Of a stretch of 64,000 bases of DNA, positions 8,785 to 17,668 are shown piece after piece. Below the pieces are notes generated by a model that saw only the letters and a program-made list of their open reading frames with translations, was not told the origin of the DNA and made no database searches. Source of the stretch: Vibrio maritimus (lineage in GTDB: Bacteria > Pseudomonadota > Gammaproteobacteria > Enterobacterales > Vibrionaceae); the NCBI GenBank assembly GCA_003263775.1, contig JYJJ01000079.1, positions 1-64,000 of the forward strand. Direction: 5' to 3'. Each line of letters opens with the position of its first letter. The first letter of the stretch is position 1. A program made the translations under genes and the position numbers.

Positions 8785-8983
8785 GATGGTCTTAAGCTGT
8801 GGATCTGCGCGTAGGTTACCCCTTGATGGGGGGAATGCCAACTAAAGATCACACTTTTATGTGGTTGTTAGTGAACAAGATGGTAAAACTGTGGTCTGAC
8901 CTTAACAAAAATAGACGTAATAGGGCTGCGGTCTTTAGTCACAGGGCGTAGAATATGGCAGCTTTTAATTTGATGTAACAAAC

Positions 8984-10126
8984 ATGACAACACAGACAGA
9001 TCCTTATATTGATATTCGTCCTTACAATGATGACGAAATCCCGGCCGCGATTGATCGACTGATCAACGACGCTGAATTTATTGATGCTATTTTGCAGCAC
9101 CGTTTTTCTAATCATGCGCCTTGGTTTAAAGCGCTGATGAGCCCATTGGTTAAAGTGTACCTAAAATTCAAGTGGGCTAAGCTTGATAGCGTAGAAGCTA
9201 TTCAGCTAGAAGTGAAAAAGTATCTAGAGCAAACGCTAGACGCGACAACGCAAGGTGTGACTTATCAAGGTCTTGATAAGCTAGATAAAAACACCTCTTA
9301 CCTATTTGTCTCTAACCACCGTGATATCGCGATGGATCCGGCTCTGGTTAATTACGGCCTACACCAAAATAACCATAGAACCGTTCGCATTGCTATTGGT
9401 GATAACTTACTTAAAAAGCCGTGTGCGACAGAGCTGATGCGCCTTAACAAGAGCTTTATCGTTAAGCGCTCGCTTAAAGGCCCACGTGAGATGATGAGAG
9501 CCTTGGGCACATTGTCTTCGTACATTAAGCACTCGCTGGATACTGGCAACTCAATCTGGATTGCTCAGAAAGAAGGTCGTGCAAAAGATGGCAACGACTT
9601 CACTGACCCGGCGATTCTAAAGATGTTCCATGTTGAAGGCCGCAAGCAAAAAGTGGCGTTTGCAGAGTACATTCGCTCGCTGAAAATCGTACCAGTATCG
9701 GTGTCTTACGAGAATGACCCGTGTGATATTGCTAAGGCAAAAGAGCTGTACGAAAAAGCGACGCATGGCAACTATCAAAAGGGTGAGTTCGAAGATATCG
9801 AAAGCATCGTGCAAGGCATTGTTGGTCGCAAAGACCGCGTAAACGTGGTGTTTGGTGATGTGATTGACCAAGACTTCGAAACACCAGAAGCATTGGCGCA
9901 AGAGATTGACCGCCAAATCCATGCAAACTACACCTTGTTCCCCGTTAACAAGTTGGCTGCAGGTTTGGAAGATGACACCATTACTGAAGCAACGCGCACA
10001 ACGCTAAAAGAGAAGCTTGATGTGTTGCCAGAAGGTGCGCACCAATACTTGTTAGATAGCTATGCCAACCCAGTTAAGAACATTTTGCTAGATAAGGCAG
10101 AGATGCCTGAAGCCGCAGAAGCGTAA
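8984..10126 (+). CDS. PlsC-like glycerolipid acyltransferase
   Basis: A 380-residue acyltransferase of the 1-acyl-glycerol-3-phosphate acyltransferase superfamily. The catalytic NHxxxxD motif is present as SNHRDIAMD near residue 110, followed by IAQKEGRAKDG, which corresponds to the EGTR-type motif that binds the phosphate. It lacks obvious membrane helices and is longer than PlsC (about 245 residues), so it is an uncharacterised branch rather than the housekeeping enzyme. Likely role: acyl transfer to a lysophospholipid or related acceptor. It has its own terminator directly downstream. Confidence 0.85.
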   Translation: MTTQTDPYIDIRPYNDDEIPAAIDRLINDAEFIDAILQHRFSNHAPWFKALMSPLVKVYLKFKWAKLDSVEAIQLEVKKYLEQTLDATTQGVTYQGLDKLDKNTSYLFVSNHRDIAMDPALVNYGLHQNNHRTVRIAIGDNLLKKPCATELMRLNKSFIVKRSLKGPREMMRALGTLSSYIKHSLDTGNSIWIAQKEGRAKDGNDFTDPAILKMFHVEGRKQKVAFAEYIRSLKIVPVSVSYENDPCDIAKAKELYEKATHGNYQKGEFEDIESIVQGIVGRKDRVNVVFGDVIDQDFETPEALAQEIDRQIHANYTLFPVNKLAAGLEDDTITEATRTTLKEKLDVLPEGAHQYLLDSYANPVKNILLDKAEMPEAAEA

Positions 10127-10156
10127 AGACGTTTCTAAGACTATCTAGAACAAGAA

Positions 10157-10194
10157 AACACCACCTTTGGAGCTATCCAATGGTGGTGTTTTTT
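10157..10194 (+). terminator. terminator of the acyltransferase gene
   Basis: Arms AACACCACC and GGTGGTGTT (10157-10165, 10182-10190) are followed by a T run. Confidence 0.85.
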
Positions 10195-10242
10195 ATGCGC
10201 AAAGTCCTGTCACGTCAAGCAGCACGGTACGACTAGCTATCG

Positions 10243-11013
10243 CTAGGTTTGTTTTTTTTGTACTGCTTTAGCAATGTCTGATACCGCCTCCGCTAAGTTG
10301 ATGGGCAGTGGGAACACAATAGTGGAGGTCTTGTCATTGGTTATTTCAGTGAGTGTTTGCATGTATCTAAGTTGCAGAGCATTCGGCGCTTGATTCAGGA
10401 CCTCAGCGGCCTCTTTCAATTTATTCGACGCCTCGAGCTCACCAGTTGCATGTATGATCTTCGCTCGGCGGTTACGCTCAGCTTCTGCCTGTCTTGCTAA
10501 TGCCCTGACCATGCTTTCGTTTAGATCGACATGTTTCACTTCAACGGTCGCGATTTTTATGCCCCAGTCATCAGTTTGCTGGTCGAGTATGGCTTGCAGA
10601 TCTTTGTTCAGGCGTTCTCTTTCTGACAACAGTTCATCCAGTTCATGCTGACCTAACACAGAGCGCAAGGTGGTTTGCGATAGCTGGCTGGTGGCATCGC
10701 TGTAGCTTTCGATATTGTTGATTGCCATTTGTGGGTCGACGACGCGGAAGTAGACAACGGCATTGACGCGCACGGATACATTGTCACGGGTAATTAAGTC
10801 TTGTGTCGGCACGTCCAGAACCACGGTTCTTAAATCGACACGTACCATTTGCTGAATAAAGGGAATCAAGATAATCAGGCCAGGCCCTTTAACTTCTTGA
10901 AATCGACCAAGAAAGAACACGACACCACGCTCATATTCGCGCAGTACTTTGAAAATTTGTGTCGCCAAAGCAATCAATAAAACGGCAATGACTCCAAATG
11001 TGTAACTTAACAT
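10243..11013 (-). CDS. slipin (SPFH/stomatin-like protein)
   Basis: A 256-residue prokaryotic stomatin. A single N-terminal membrane segment (residues 2-20) precedes the SPFH/band-7 domain, with the family block EYERGVVFFLGRFQEVKGPGL and the hallmark TRDNVSVRVNAVVYFRVVDP. A long alanine- and glutamate-rich helix follows (AEAERNRRAKIIHATGELEAS). These proteins form large membrane rings associated with microdomains. It lies nine bases downstream of its NfeD partner on the same strand, the conserved NfeD-slipin operon in which the NfeD protease cleaves the stomatin near its C-terminus. Confidence 0.93.
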   Translation of the reverse strand: MLSYTFGVIAVLLIALATQIFKVLREYERGVVFFLGRFQEVKGPGLIILIPFIQQMVRVDLRTVVLDVPTQDLITRDNVSVRVNAVVYFRVVDPQMAINNIESYSDATSQLSQTTLRSVLGQHELDELLSERERLNKDLQAILDQQTDDWGIKIATVEVKHVDLNESMVRALARQAEAERNRRAKIIHATGELEASNKLKEAAEVLNQAPNALQLRYMQTLTEITNDKTSTIVFPLPINLAEAVSDIAKAVQKKQT

Positions 11014-11022
11014 ACGCGCCTC

Positions 11023-12390
11023 CTAATTTTCTGGGCGTTTATGGGACGTGATTTTGAGTTTTAGCCCTTGGATATCGACGACGGTAACCTTGTCGCCGCG
11101 TTGAGGGCTGGACCTGTCGTCGGATTTTGCGCTCCAAAGCGCACCATTTAACTGAACTCGCCCGTGCCCATCGATAAAGTCATCACTGACGACTGCGATC
11201 TTACCTGGAAAGGTTTCTGTACCCGTAGTGATGTGTTTGCGACGAATGCGAAGTAGCAAACCCACGACCAGCAGAATGAGTGCCAATGAAAATAAGCCTA
11301 TGCCGAAGATGAGCGGTAGTGCCACCTGAAAATTGGGCAGTTCACTATCCATAAGAAAAATCGAACCGAGCACGAAGGCAGTGAGTCCGCCAAGGCCCAG
11401 GATGCCAAAGCTTGGGCTGAATGCTTCCGCCACCATGAGTGCGATGCCAAGCAATAAAAGTGCAAGACCTGCGTAATTCACAGGCATCATCTGCAATGCG
11501 TACATAGCAAGTAATAGGCAAATCCCACCAAGTACACCAGGAAGCCCAATTCCAGGGTTATAAAACTCAAGAAGAAGGCCATAAATGCCTATCAGTATTA
11601 AGATATAGGCGACATTGGGATTGGTGATAACGGCCAACATCTCTGCGCGCCAATCAGGTGTGCGTTCCACAAAAATGGGATTTTTAAGTGACGGAGTCAC
11701 TTGCTGGTTGGCAACAGTGATGGCTTTCCCATTGATGGCGTTGACCAGCTCTTCAGGGGAGTTGACCAAGTAATCAATGACATTGAGTTCTAACGCGTCA
11801 GTGGCATCGAGACTGGCAGCTTCGGTTACCGCTTTTTGAGCCCACTCAGCATTTCGCCCATGGAGCCTAGCAAGACCTTTGATATAGGCTTTCGCATCAT
11901 TGATGACCTTTTTCTCTGATGCGGTTTTAGCGGGCACTTGCTGTGAGTTGTTATCGTCGTTGACGGGCTCTTTATCATCAGCTTCGCCTGGCGGAGGTGT
12001 TGGTGACTTACCTCCGCCCAAAGCAACTGGAGTAGCAGCACCAAGGTTAGTACCTTCAGCCATCGCCGCAATATGGCTGGCGAGCAAAATATAGGTGCCA
12101 GCACTGGCGGCACGTGACCCCGCAGGTCCAACCCAAGTTGCGATAGGGATATTGGAAGCAGTAATGGCGTGGACAATATCTCGCATAGCGCTGTCTAAAC
12201 CGCCTGGAGTGTCTATTTTCAGGATAATAAGGCTTACACCTTGGGTATGAGCCAGTTCGATTTCACGTGATAGATAGTCACTGTTTGCAGGTCCAATCGC
12301 CCCGTTGACAGGTAAAATCCAAACGGTATTTGCTAGCGCCTGACTCGTAAATAGAGTCAGTGTGAGAAGTAGTAGCCACAAACGTTTCAT
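11023..12390 (-). CDS. NfeD membrane-bound serine protease (long form)
   Basis: A 455-residue long-form NfeD. Residues 1-20 are a signal peptide ending ALA. A ClpP-like protease domain follows, with KIDTPGGLDSAMRDIV and the nucleophile region SRAASAGTYI; the paired lysine is probably in DAKAYIKGLA. An acidic, proline-rich insert occurs at about residues 128-155. Four to five membrane helices span about 230-380, and the C-terminal OB-fold NfeD domain (KIAVVSDDFIDGHGRVQLNG) closes the protein. It probably clips the slipin encoded directly downstream. The slipin-NfeD pair is thought to act in membrane quality control. Confidence 0.93.
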   Translation of the reverse strand: MKRLWLLLLTLTLFTSQALANTVWILPVNGAIGPANSDYLSREIELAHTQGVSLIILKIDTPGGLDSAMRDIVHAITASNIPIATWVGPAGSRAASAGTYILLASHIAAMAEGTNLGAATPVALGGGKSPTPPPGEADDKEPVNDDNNSQQVPAKTASEKKVINDAKAYIKGLARLHGRNAEWAQKAVTEAASLDATDALELNVIDYLVNSPEELVNAINGKAITVANQQVTPSLKNPIFVERTPDWRAEMLAVITNPNVAYILILIGIYGLLLEFYNPGIGLPGVLGGICLLLAMYALQMMPVNYAGLALLLLGIALMVAEAFSPSFGILGLGGLTAFVLGSIFLMDSELPNFQVALPLIFGIGLFSLALILLVVGLLLRIRRKHITTGTETFPGKIAVVSDDFIDGHGRVQLNGALWSAKSDDRSSPQRGDKVTVVDIQGLKLKITSHKRPEN

Positions 12391-12544
12391 ACTATCCTCC
12401 TATTCAAGGACTTGATGCGCTTGTTGTCCTTAAAGTATAGGCGAATTCCCCCTGATAATGGCTACAACACCATAGTCCGTCTAGACTCAAGCATGATGTG
12501 AATAGAATCCATTGAAATTAGCAAACTTCATGACAGGAGCGGCT

Positions 12545-13294
12545 ATGATCTACCCAGAACCACTGCCTCACGGCGAATTGCATCACATCATCGACGACAT
12601 CTATATGGTGACAGGCTCGGTGGAGATGAAAGCGCCTCATCCTAAGTTTGGTCCGTTCAAAATGACGTTTAGTCGCAATATGATGGTGATTAAACAAGGT
12701 AGTGAGCTGATTTTAGTGAACTCTGTGCGACTTAACGAAAAAGGTATCGCGCAACTCGATGAACTCGGCGATGTTACTCATGTGGTGCGTCTAGCTGCAT
12801 TCCATGGTTTTGATGACCCATTTTACAAAGAGACGTTTAAAGCCACGCTTTGGTCTGTAGAGGCACCGTATGTCCGTGGTTTTGCCAAGTCTTTGAAAGA
12901 GGAGTATTACCGAGCAGACCGAATATTAAAACCTGGCAGTGAACTTCCGATTAAAGGGGCCTCTTATCATGAGTTTGTGACCAGTCATCCTAAAGAAGGC
13001 TTGATATTGCTCGAGCGAGAGGGCGGCATATTGCTGGCGGGAGACAGCATGCAGAACTGGCCCAAGCCTGATAAGTACTTTAACTGGTTTGCCAAAATCA
13101 TGATGAAGCGAATGGGTTTCATAGCGCCGAGCAACTTTGGCCCAGGTTGGCTAGAGCTTGCGAAACCTGAAAAAGACGAGTTGATGGAGAAGGCAAAACT
13201 TGATTACAGCGTACTATTACCTGCACACGGTAACCCTATTATGGCGAATGCGCAGCAAGGATTTATTAGAGCCGCTGAGCAGGCCTATTCTTAG
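12545..13294 (+). CDS. MBL-fold-like protein (DUF4336 type)
   Basis: A 249-residue protein resembling a metallo-beta-lactamase fold that has lost most metal ligands. The usual HxHxDH is replaced by RLAAFHGFDDPFYK. Late fold elements remain recognisable: GGILLAGDSMQNW and LLPAHGNPI. The DUF4336 family has the same degenerate layout. I start at MIYPEPLPHGELHH because AGGAG lies five bases upstream; an earlier ATG at 12512 is weaker. Catalysis is uncertain. It is divergent from the NfeD/slipin operon, with no obvious partner. Confidence 0.65.
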   Translation: MIYPEPLPHGELHHIIDDIYMVTGSVEMKAPHPKFGPFKMTFSRNMMVIKQGSELILVNSVRLNEKGIAQLDELGDVTHVVRLAAFHGFDDPFYKETFKATLWSVEAPYVRGFAKSLKEEYYRADRILKPGSELPIKGASYHEFVTSHPKEGLILLEREGGILLAGDSMQNWPKPDKYFNWFAKIMMKRMGFIAPSNFGPGWLELAKPEKDELMEKAKLDYSVLLPAHGNPIMANAQQGFIRAAEQAYS

Positions 13295-13435
13295 AAAATG
13301 TATTGGGATAAATAAAACTAATCCGAAACTAACATAAAATCTCGTAACTAACTTACTGAAAATATTTGACCTTGCTCACGAAATGAGTAGAATTCGTGCT
13401 GTCTTTTGAAATGTTATTACACAAGGGTGAGAACA

Positions 13436-13600
13436 ATGAACTCAGCACTTCTATCAACATTGGACACTGAAAAATCAAACAAAGTAGAGAGCGCATCTAA
13501 GTCGTCAACGTCTACTGCGGCTGAAATTGCAACTATCGTTGCAATGTACCTTGCTACTTCAGCTGTGATTTTGTTACTAAGCCTAACTTGGGTTTTGTAA
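13436..13600 (+). CDS. 54-residue single-span membrane protein
   Basis: A short gene with a plausible ribosome site (GGGTGAGAACA before ATG). The first 29 residues are polar and serine-rich; residues 30-53 form one strong membrane helix (ATIVAMYLATSAVILLLSL). The predicted topology is N-in with a tiny C-terminal tail. No family is recognised. An inverted repeat follows it, which suggests a genuine transcription unit. Confidence 0.65.
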   Translation: MNSALLSTLDTEKSNKVESASKSSTSTAAEIATIVAMYLATSAVILLLSLTWVL

Positions 13601-13625
13601 CCAGCTTTTCAAGGATTTGAATGGA

Positions 13626-13660
13626 GCGATACTCGCTATAGCAGCACATGTGAGTATCGC
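13626..13660. terminator. inverted repeat after the small membrane protein
   Basis: GCGATACTC and GAGTATCGC form a nine-base stem with a 17-base loop. There is no strong T run, so this is a candidate only. Confidence 0.45.
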
Positions 13661-13680
13661 CTAAACTGCTTTAAACTTTC

Positions 13681-14107
13681 CTACGGCTCTACCACCACAT
13701 ACTTGCCATTTCCGATAGACAAGAACCAGTTTCCTCTCGAAACAAAGTACTGTTGACCACGTTTATTGACTGCAGTTGCCCCTTCGGGAAGCTGTCTGAT
13801 GACTTTACCCGGTCGATAGCGACGCTTTGGCGGCTTTTCGACAAACACATACTTCTCTTTTCTCTGCTCGTAATAATGCCCATCGATGAGTGCGTACGTT
13901 ACTCCTGCAATGGCCAATAAAATGGCATCTTTAGGTAGGCGATGCTTTGGATAGTGATGAACGACATGCACTTCTTTTCTTTTTATGTTTGTGTTTATGC
14001 TCTTTCCAGGGCTTATCGATAAACTTATGCCAAGGGTCTGCAAAAGCAGGGCTGGTGCTAAGTACGGTGCAGATTACGAGTGCGGAAAACAAAGATTTGT
14101 AAGTCAT
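13681..14107 (-). CDS. exported basic protein, DUF6515-like (frameshifted)
   Basis: The start at 14107 gives a signal peptide ending SPAFA, then DPWHKFIDKPWKEHKHKHK, before the frame changes inside an A/G run near 13973-13990. The remainder is VHVVHHYPKHRLPKDAILLAIAGVTYALIDGHYYEQ, then a lysine/arginine-rich segment and a C-terminal beta-rich block ending KYVVVEP. The layout (HYPxHRLP, GHYY, then a repeat-like surface domain) matches DUF6515 exported proteins. The shift corresponds to two missing bases or one extra base, unlike other breaks in the window. The protein is probably periplasmic or outer-membrane associated, of unknown role. Confidence 0.7.
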
Positions 14108-14221
14108 AAATGGCTCAATTTGAAACTTTGAGCCATTGTTTCGTGTCGCGGATGTTTGTGAGTTAGCACTTTGTCATGAACGAGTCGTGATTTGATGGGG
14201 GCTAAATGGTCGGTCTTGCAA

Positions 14222-14909
14222 TCATTCGTCGGGTGAATTACTCAACTTGCCGCCTGTGAGTGCATCGCTATTTTGGTAAAACTCAAATAAGGCGTTGATA
14301 TCAGGACTGCAAACGATGTCCATAGCTTCTCTCAACGTTTCTAAAGGCCAATCCCACCATTTCATTTGCGAAAGCTTTTGGATTTCTTGCTCGGTAAAGC
14401 GCTTTTTAATGACGGTATTGTGACCGACCACCACGGTGTAAGGCGGAACGTCTTTGGTGATCACCGAACGTGCACCAATAATCGCTCCGTCGCCAATTGT
14501 TACCCCTGGCATTATCATCGCTTCAGAACCAATCCAGACATCGTTGCCTAGAACAGTATCTCCAGAGGCAGAAAGCCATCTTGGACTTTGTCACCAAACG
14601 TCTCGCTCGAAAAAGGAAACGTCGATATCCAGTCCATACGGTGGCCTTGGTTGCCCGCCATCATAAAGGTCGCTCCTGATGCAATAGAGCAAAATTTACC
14701 AATGTAGAGCTTATCGATATTTGAATAGAGACCGCTTTCCCATACTTCTCGAGTCGGTGGATCGCCAAGCAGATAACGCACGGCACACTCTTCGAAGTTT
14801 TTTCCGTGATAAAAACCTGAATAGTAGGAGTGATCGCCGACCTGAATATTAGGGTTAGTGATTGTATCTTTTATGACTTGGCCTTGAAGCAATTGGGAAA
14901 AGGGTTCAT
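14222..14909 (-). CDS. CatB/Vat-type hexapeptide acetyltransferase (two frameshifts)
   Basis: A left-handed beta-helix acetyltransferase of the xenobiotic (CatB/Vat) type, using acetyl-CoA. MNPFSQLLQGQ begins the restored protein, followed by NPNIQVGDHSYYSGFYHG and YIGKFCSIASGATFMMAGNQGHRMDW, which holds the catalytic His. The C-terminal half has IMPGVTIGDGAIIGARSVITKDVPPYTVVVG. One base is missing near 14900 and one near 14563; with both restored the protein has 229 residues, somewhat longer than typical CatB. Members inactivate chloramphenicol or streptogramins, but many relatives act on other small molecules, so resistance is not implied. Confidence 0.85.
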
Positions 14910-15049
14910 GTTGTCGTTTCTTTTTGGTAGTGACTCACAAAAACTAGCATGAGAACGGTGCAAGCCCAAATCTAATCTTGTTTATCGGTTTTTAGGCCAC
15001 TAGTTTACTAGCAAATGGTGTTGAAGAATATGTAGGGAAAGGGAAGTTT

Positions 15050-15895
15050 ATGGAAGGATTTCGTATTAGAACCATGACGTTAGATGAAGTTTCCACCGCG
15101 GTTGAGTGGGCAGCACAAGAAGGATGGAACCCAGGACTAAACGACGCACAGCACTATCACATGGCGGATCCTAATGGTTTTTTGGTTGGTGAACTCGATG
15201 GGGAGCCCATTGGTTGTATCTCGGTAGTAAAGTACGACGCGAACTTTGGTTTTTTGGGTTTCTACATCGTCAAACCTGAGTACCGTGGAAAAGGTTATGG
15301 CATCCAAATATGGAATCAAGGAATGGCGTATTTGGATGGCTGTAATGTCGCTTTGGATGGCGTTGTAGATCAACAAGAAAACTACAAACGATCCGGGTTT
15401 GTGTTGTCTCATCGAAATATTCGTTATGAGGGGCGCAGTGCCAAACTTGCCTTTGATAGCAAAGCGATAATGAAGGCAACCAGTGTCGACTTTTATCAGG
15501 TTGAAGATTATCTAAATGGTTTCTTCCCAGTGGTTAGAAGGGAGTTTAACCATGCTTGGTTTAGTCAAATGCAGTGTACGTCTCTGGTCTATGTGAAAGA
15601 GGGAAAGGTGCTTGGTGCAGGGGTGATTAGGGATTGCCAAACGGGCTATAAAATCGCGCCACTGTTTGCAGATAGTGAGTATATTGCCAATGAGCTGTAT
15701 GCAGCGTTAGTCTCTAGTGTAGACGCTGGGAAACCTGTTTTTTTAGATGTACCTGAAGTAAACGAGCCTGCCGTTACCCTGGCAAGCTCGCATGATATGG
15801 CGCCTTGTTTCGAAACCGCGCGAATGTACACTAAACAGCCACCGGCACTTTCCTTAGATAGAACCTACGGCGTGACGTCATTTGAAATAGGCTAG
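15050..15895 (+). CDS. GNAT acetyltransferase with YitH/HsdA-like C-terminal domain
   Basis: A 281-residue protein with an N-terminal GNAT domain: GFLVGELDGEPIGCISVVKYD, then the acetyl-CoA loop VKPEYRGKGYGIQIW. The C-terminal 130 residues match the second domain of two-domain GNAT proteins of the YitH/HsdA type, ending with FETARMYTKQPP. These enzymes acetylate an unknown small substrate. The gene stands alone; a GC-rich hairpin follows it and overlaps the end of the convergent MATE gene. Confidence 0.85.
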   Translation: MEGFRIRTMTLDEVSTAVEWAAQEGWNPGLNDAQHYHMADPNGFLVGELDGEPIGCISVVKYDANFGFLGFYIVKPEYRGKGYGIQIWNQGMAYLDGCNVALDGVVDQQENYKRSGFVLSHRNIRYEGRSAKLAFDSKAIMKATSVDFYQVEDYLNGFFPVVRREFNHAWFSQMQCTSLVYVKEGKVLGAGVIRDCQTGYKIAPLFADSEYIANELYAALVSSVDAGKPVFLDVPEVNEPAVTLASSHDMAPCFETARMYTKQPPALSLDRTYGVTSFEIG

Positions 15896-15913
15896 CCACG
15901 TCGGCTTAACATT

Positions 15914-15948
15914 GCGCTCGGCTAGGCTGCCGAGCGCTCTGTGTTTTC
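15914..15948 (+). terminator. terminator of the GNAT gene overlapping the MATE stop
   Basis: GCGCTCGGC and GCCGAGCGC form a nine-base stem, followed by a T-rich stretch. The stem includes the MATE stop codon on the other strand. Confidence 0.65.
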
Positions 15949-17297
15949 TGTTAAATTGTTTACCCATTTATCACTGTAGACTCGCCACACTGCTGGTAAC
16001 ACCTTGATAATCTCTTCTGATGTCATCAAGAGCAGTACAGTAGTAAAAGGCAATTCAAACACGATAGCACCCATAGCGGTCACAGGAATTGCCCACATCC
16101 ACTGGCAAACGAAGTCCATGTTCATGCAAAATTTACTGTCCCCACCACTTCTCAGTACACCAACGATTAAAGTGATGTTGATGGTTCGCAACATGATGCT
16201 GAGCGCCATAACAGGGAAGCTCATAATCATGAGTTCTGTGACGTCATCAGATAATGCGCCATAGAGAGATAAAAGGGCACTTTGCGCGACTAATAAAATT
16301 CCACCAAGTAACGCGCCCACAATAAAGGCTGATTGAAGCGCCCACCTGGCATATTGTGTACTGTGCTTAAATTGATTCGCGCCCAAGCTGTTGCCAATAA
16401 TGATGCCGGTCGCATTAGATAGGCCGAGACCTAGGGCAAGGCCAACGGATTCAAGTGGCGTGATCACCGCCATCGTTGCGAGTTCGGTTTGTCCCATGCG
16501 ACCAAGAATGATATTGAATGTGAAGATCCCGGCGCACCAAATTACCGTACCGACCATTATTGGGTATGTGATGGTGACAAACTTATTCACCATGCTTCGT
16601 TCACAAGCCTCCACAACGTTTTGCCAACGCAATGCCAATACTGGAAAGTAGCGATAGATGATTACCAGCACCACGATTAGGCGTATTGAACGTGCGATAA
16701 CGCTGCCGATCCCTGCACCAATAAGACCCATTGCGGGCAAGCCTAAGTGGCCGAATATCAGAATGTAATTCAAAGCCACATTAAGGGCGACTTCTAATAT
16801 CGACACGTATAGGTTTATACGGGTCTGTCCTATTGAGCGCAGCGCTGTGTCAGCGGCGATACCAAGCCAGATAGACACATGGCAATGCCAAGAAGTTGAA
16901 CATAGTCACTGGCGAGTGCCAGTACCGTTTCGCTTGGGTTGAACAAACTCGGCAATAAGGTCGGCATGAAAAAGCAGAGTACGAAGCAAAAAAAGGCAAG
17001 TCCTTGAGTGACTCCTGTACCCAGTGCGAGATAGCGCTTGAGGCCTTTTTCATCGTTCGCACCCCAGTATTGGGCTAACAAGATACCCATACCGGAGCCC
17101 AGCCCCCAAACCAAGACAATAGAAACCCAAAAAATGCGAGCGCCAATGCCCGCCGCCGCGACTTCTTCTGTACCTAATTGACTGATCATTAAACTGTCGA
17201 CAAAACCTAAACTGCTCATCAACAAGCTTTGCAGTGCAATTGGAATCCCTAGTAGTAGGACGTTCTTAACAAAGTAGCGATACGACGGTGTTTCCAT
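15922..17297 (-). CDS. MATE family efflux transporter (frameshifted)
   Basis: A multidrug and toxin extrusion transporter of about 458 residues with twelve membrane helices, expected to export cationic compounds with Na+ or H+ entry. The N-terminal half shows GIPIALQSLLMSSLGFVDSLMISQLGTEEVAAAGIG; the second half carries the mirrored TELATMAVITPLESVGLALGLGLSNATGIIIGNSLGA. The frame breaks near 16868, between helices four and five; one missing base joins the two halves. It faces away from the urea operon across a 371-base gap. Confidence 0.9.
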
Positions 17298-17436
17298 AGC
17301 TTTCTCCCTGGCTGCTTGTTTTTCACGCTACTGATTTTGATCACGATATGCAACGAATTACGCCTTTGGCCGTGAGAGTTAACTCGCAAAACGCTGTGCA
17401 TCTTGCGCTCGTGAGAATGCCAAGTTATTAACTTGA

Positions 17437-17453
17437 TTGCATTAAATTGGTGC
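17437..17453. promoter_or_regulatory. NtrC-like enhancer box 1
   Basis: TTGCATTAAATTGGTGC matches 13 of 17 positions of the E. coli glnA NtrC site as I remember it (TTGCACCAACATGGTGC), including the outer GCA...TGGTGC dyad. It is centred about 190 bases before the predicted urt start point. Confidence 0.6.
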
Positions 17454-17496
17454 TTATGCGAGTGATTTCTCTAATTTGGTGAAATATGGGGTGTTA

Positions 17497-17513
17497 TTGC
17501 ACCAAGATGCAGC
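17497..17513. promoter_or_regulatory. NtrC-like enhancer box 2
   Basis: TTGCACCAAGATGCAGC matches 14 of 17 positions of the glnA NtrC site and begins exactly 60 bases after box 1. Two phased sites of this kind are typical of NtrC enhancers. Confidence 0.6.
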
Positions 17514-17608
17514 GCACCAAATTGAACAAACAGCATCCAAGTTGTGCGCTAGAATAAAAATCACATTATTTTCAGTATGTTAGTTCGTTACTAACAATGT
17601 TGTCTAAA

Positions 17609-17624
17609 TTGGCACTCTTCTTGA
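17609..17624 (+). promoter_or_regulatory. sigma-54-like promoter of the urea operon
   Basis: TTGGCAC, five bases, TTGA. The -24 element is perfect and the spacing is exact. The -12 element has GA in place of GC, a single deviation. Transcription would start near 17636, leaving a leader of about 33 bases before urtA. Confidence 0.65.
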
Positions 17625-17668
17625 AGTAATAGTTTTGAATAACTATTCACAATAAGGAGATATCCAAC

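Noticed and set aside
14222..14909. CatB/Vat-type enzyme as an antibiotic-resistance gene
   Set aside because: The fold alone does not show the substrate; chromosomal relatives are common and often act on other molecules.
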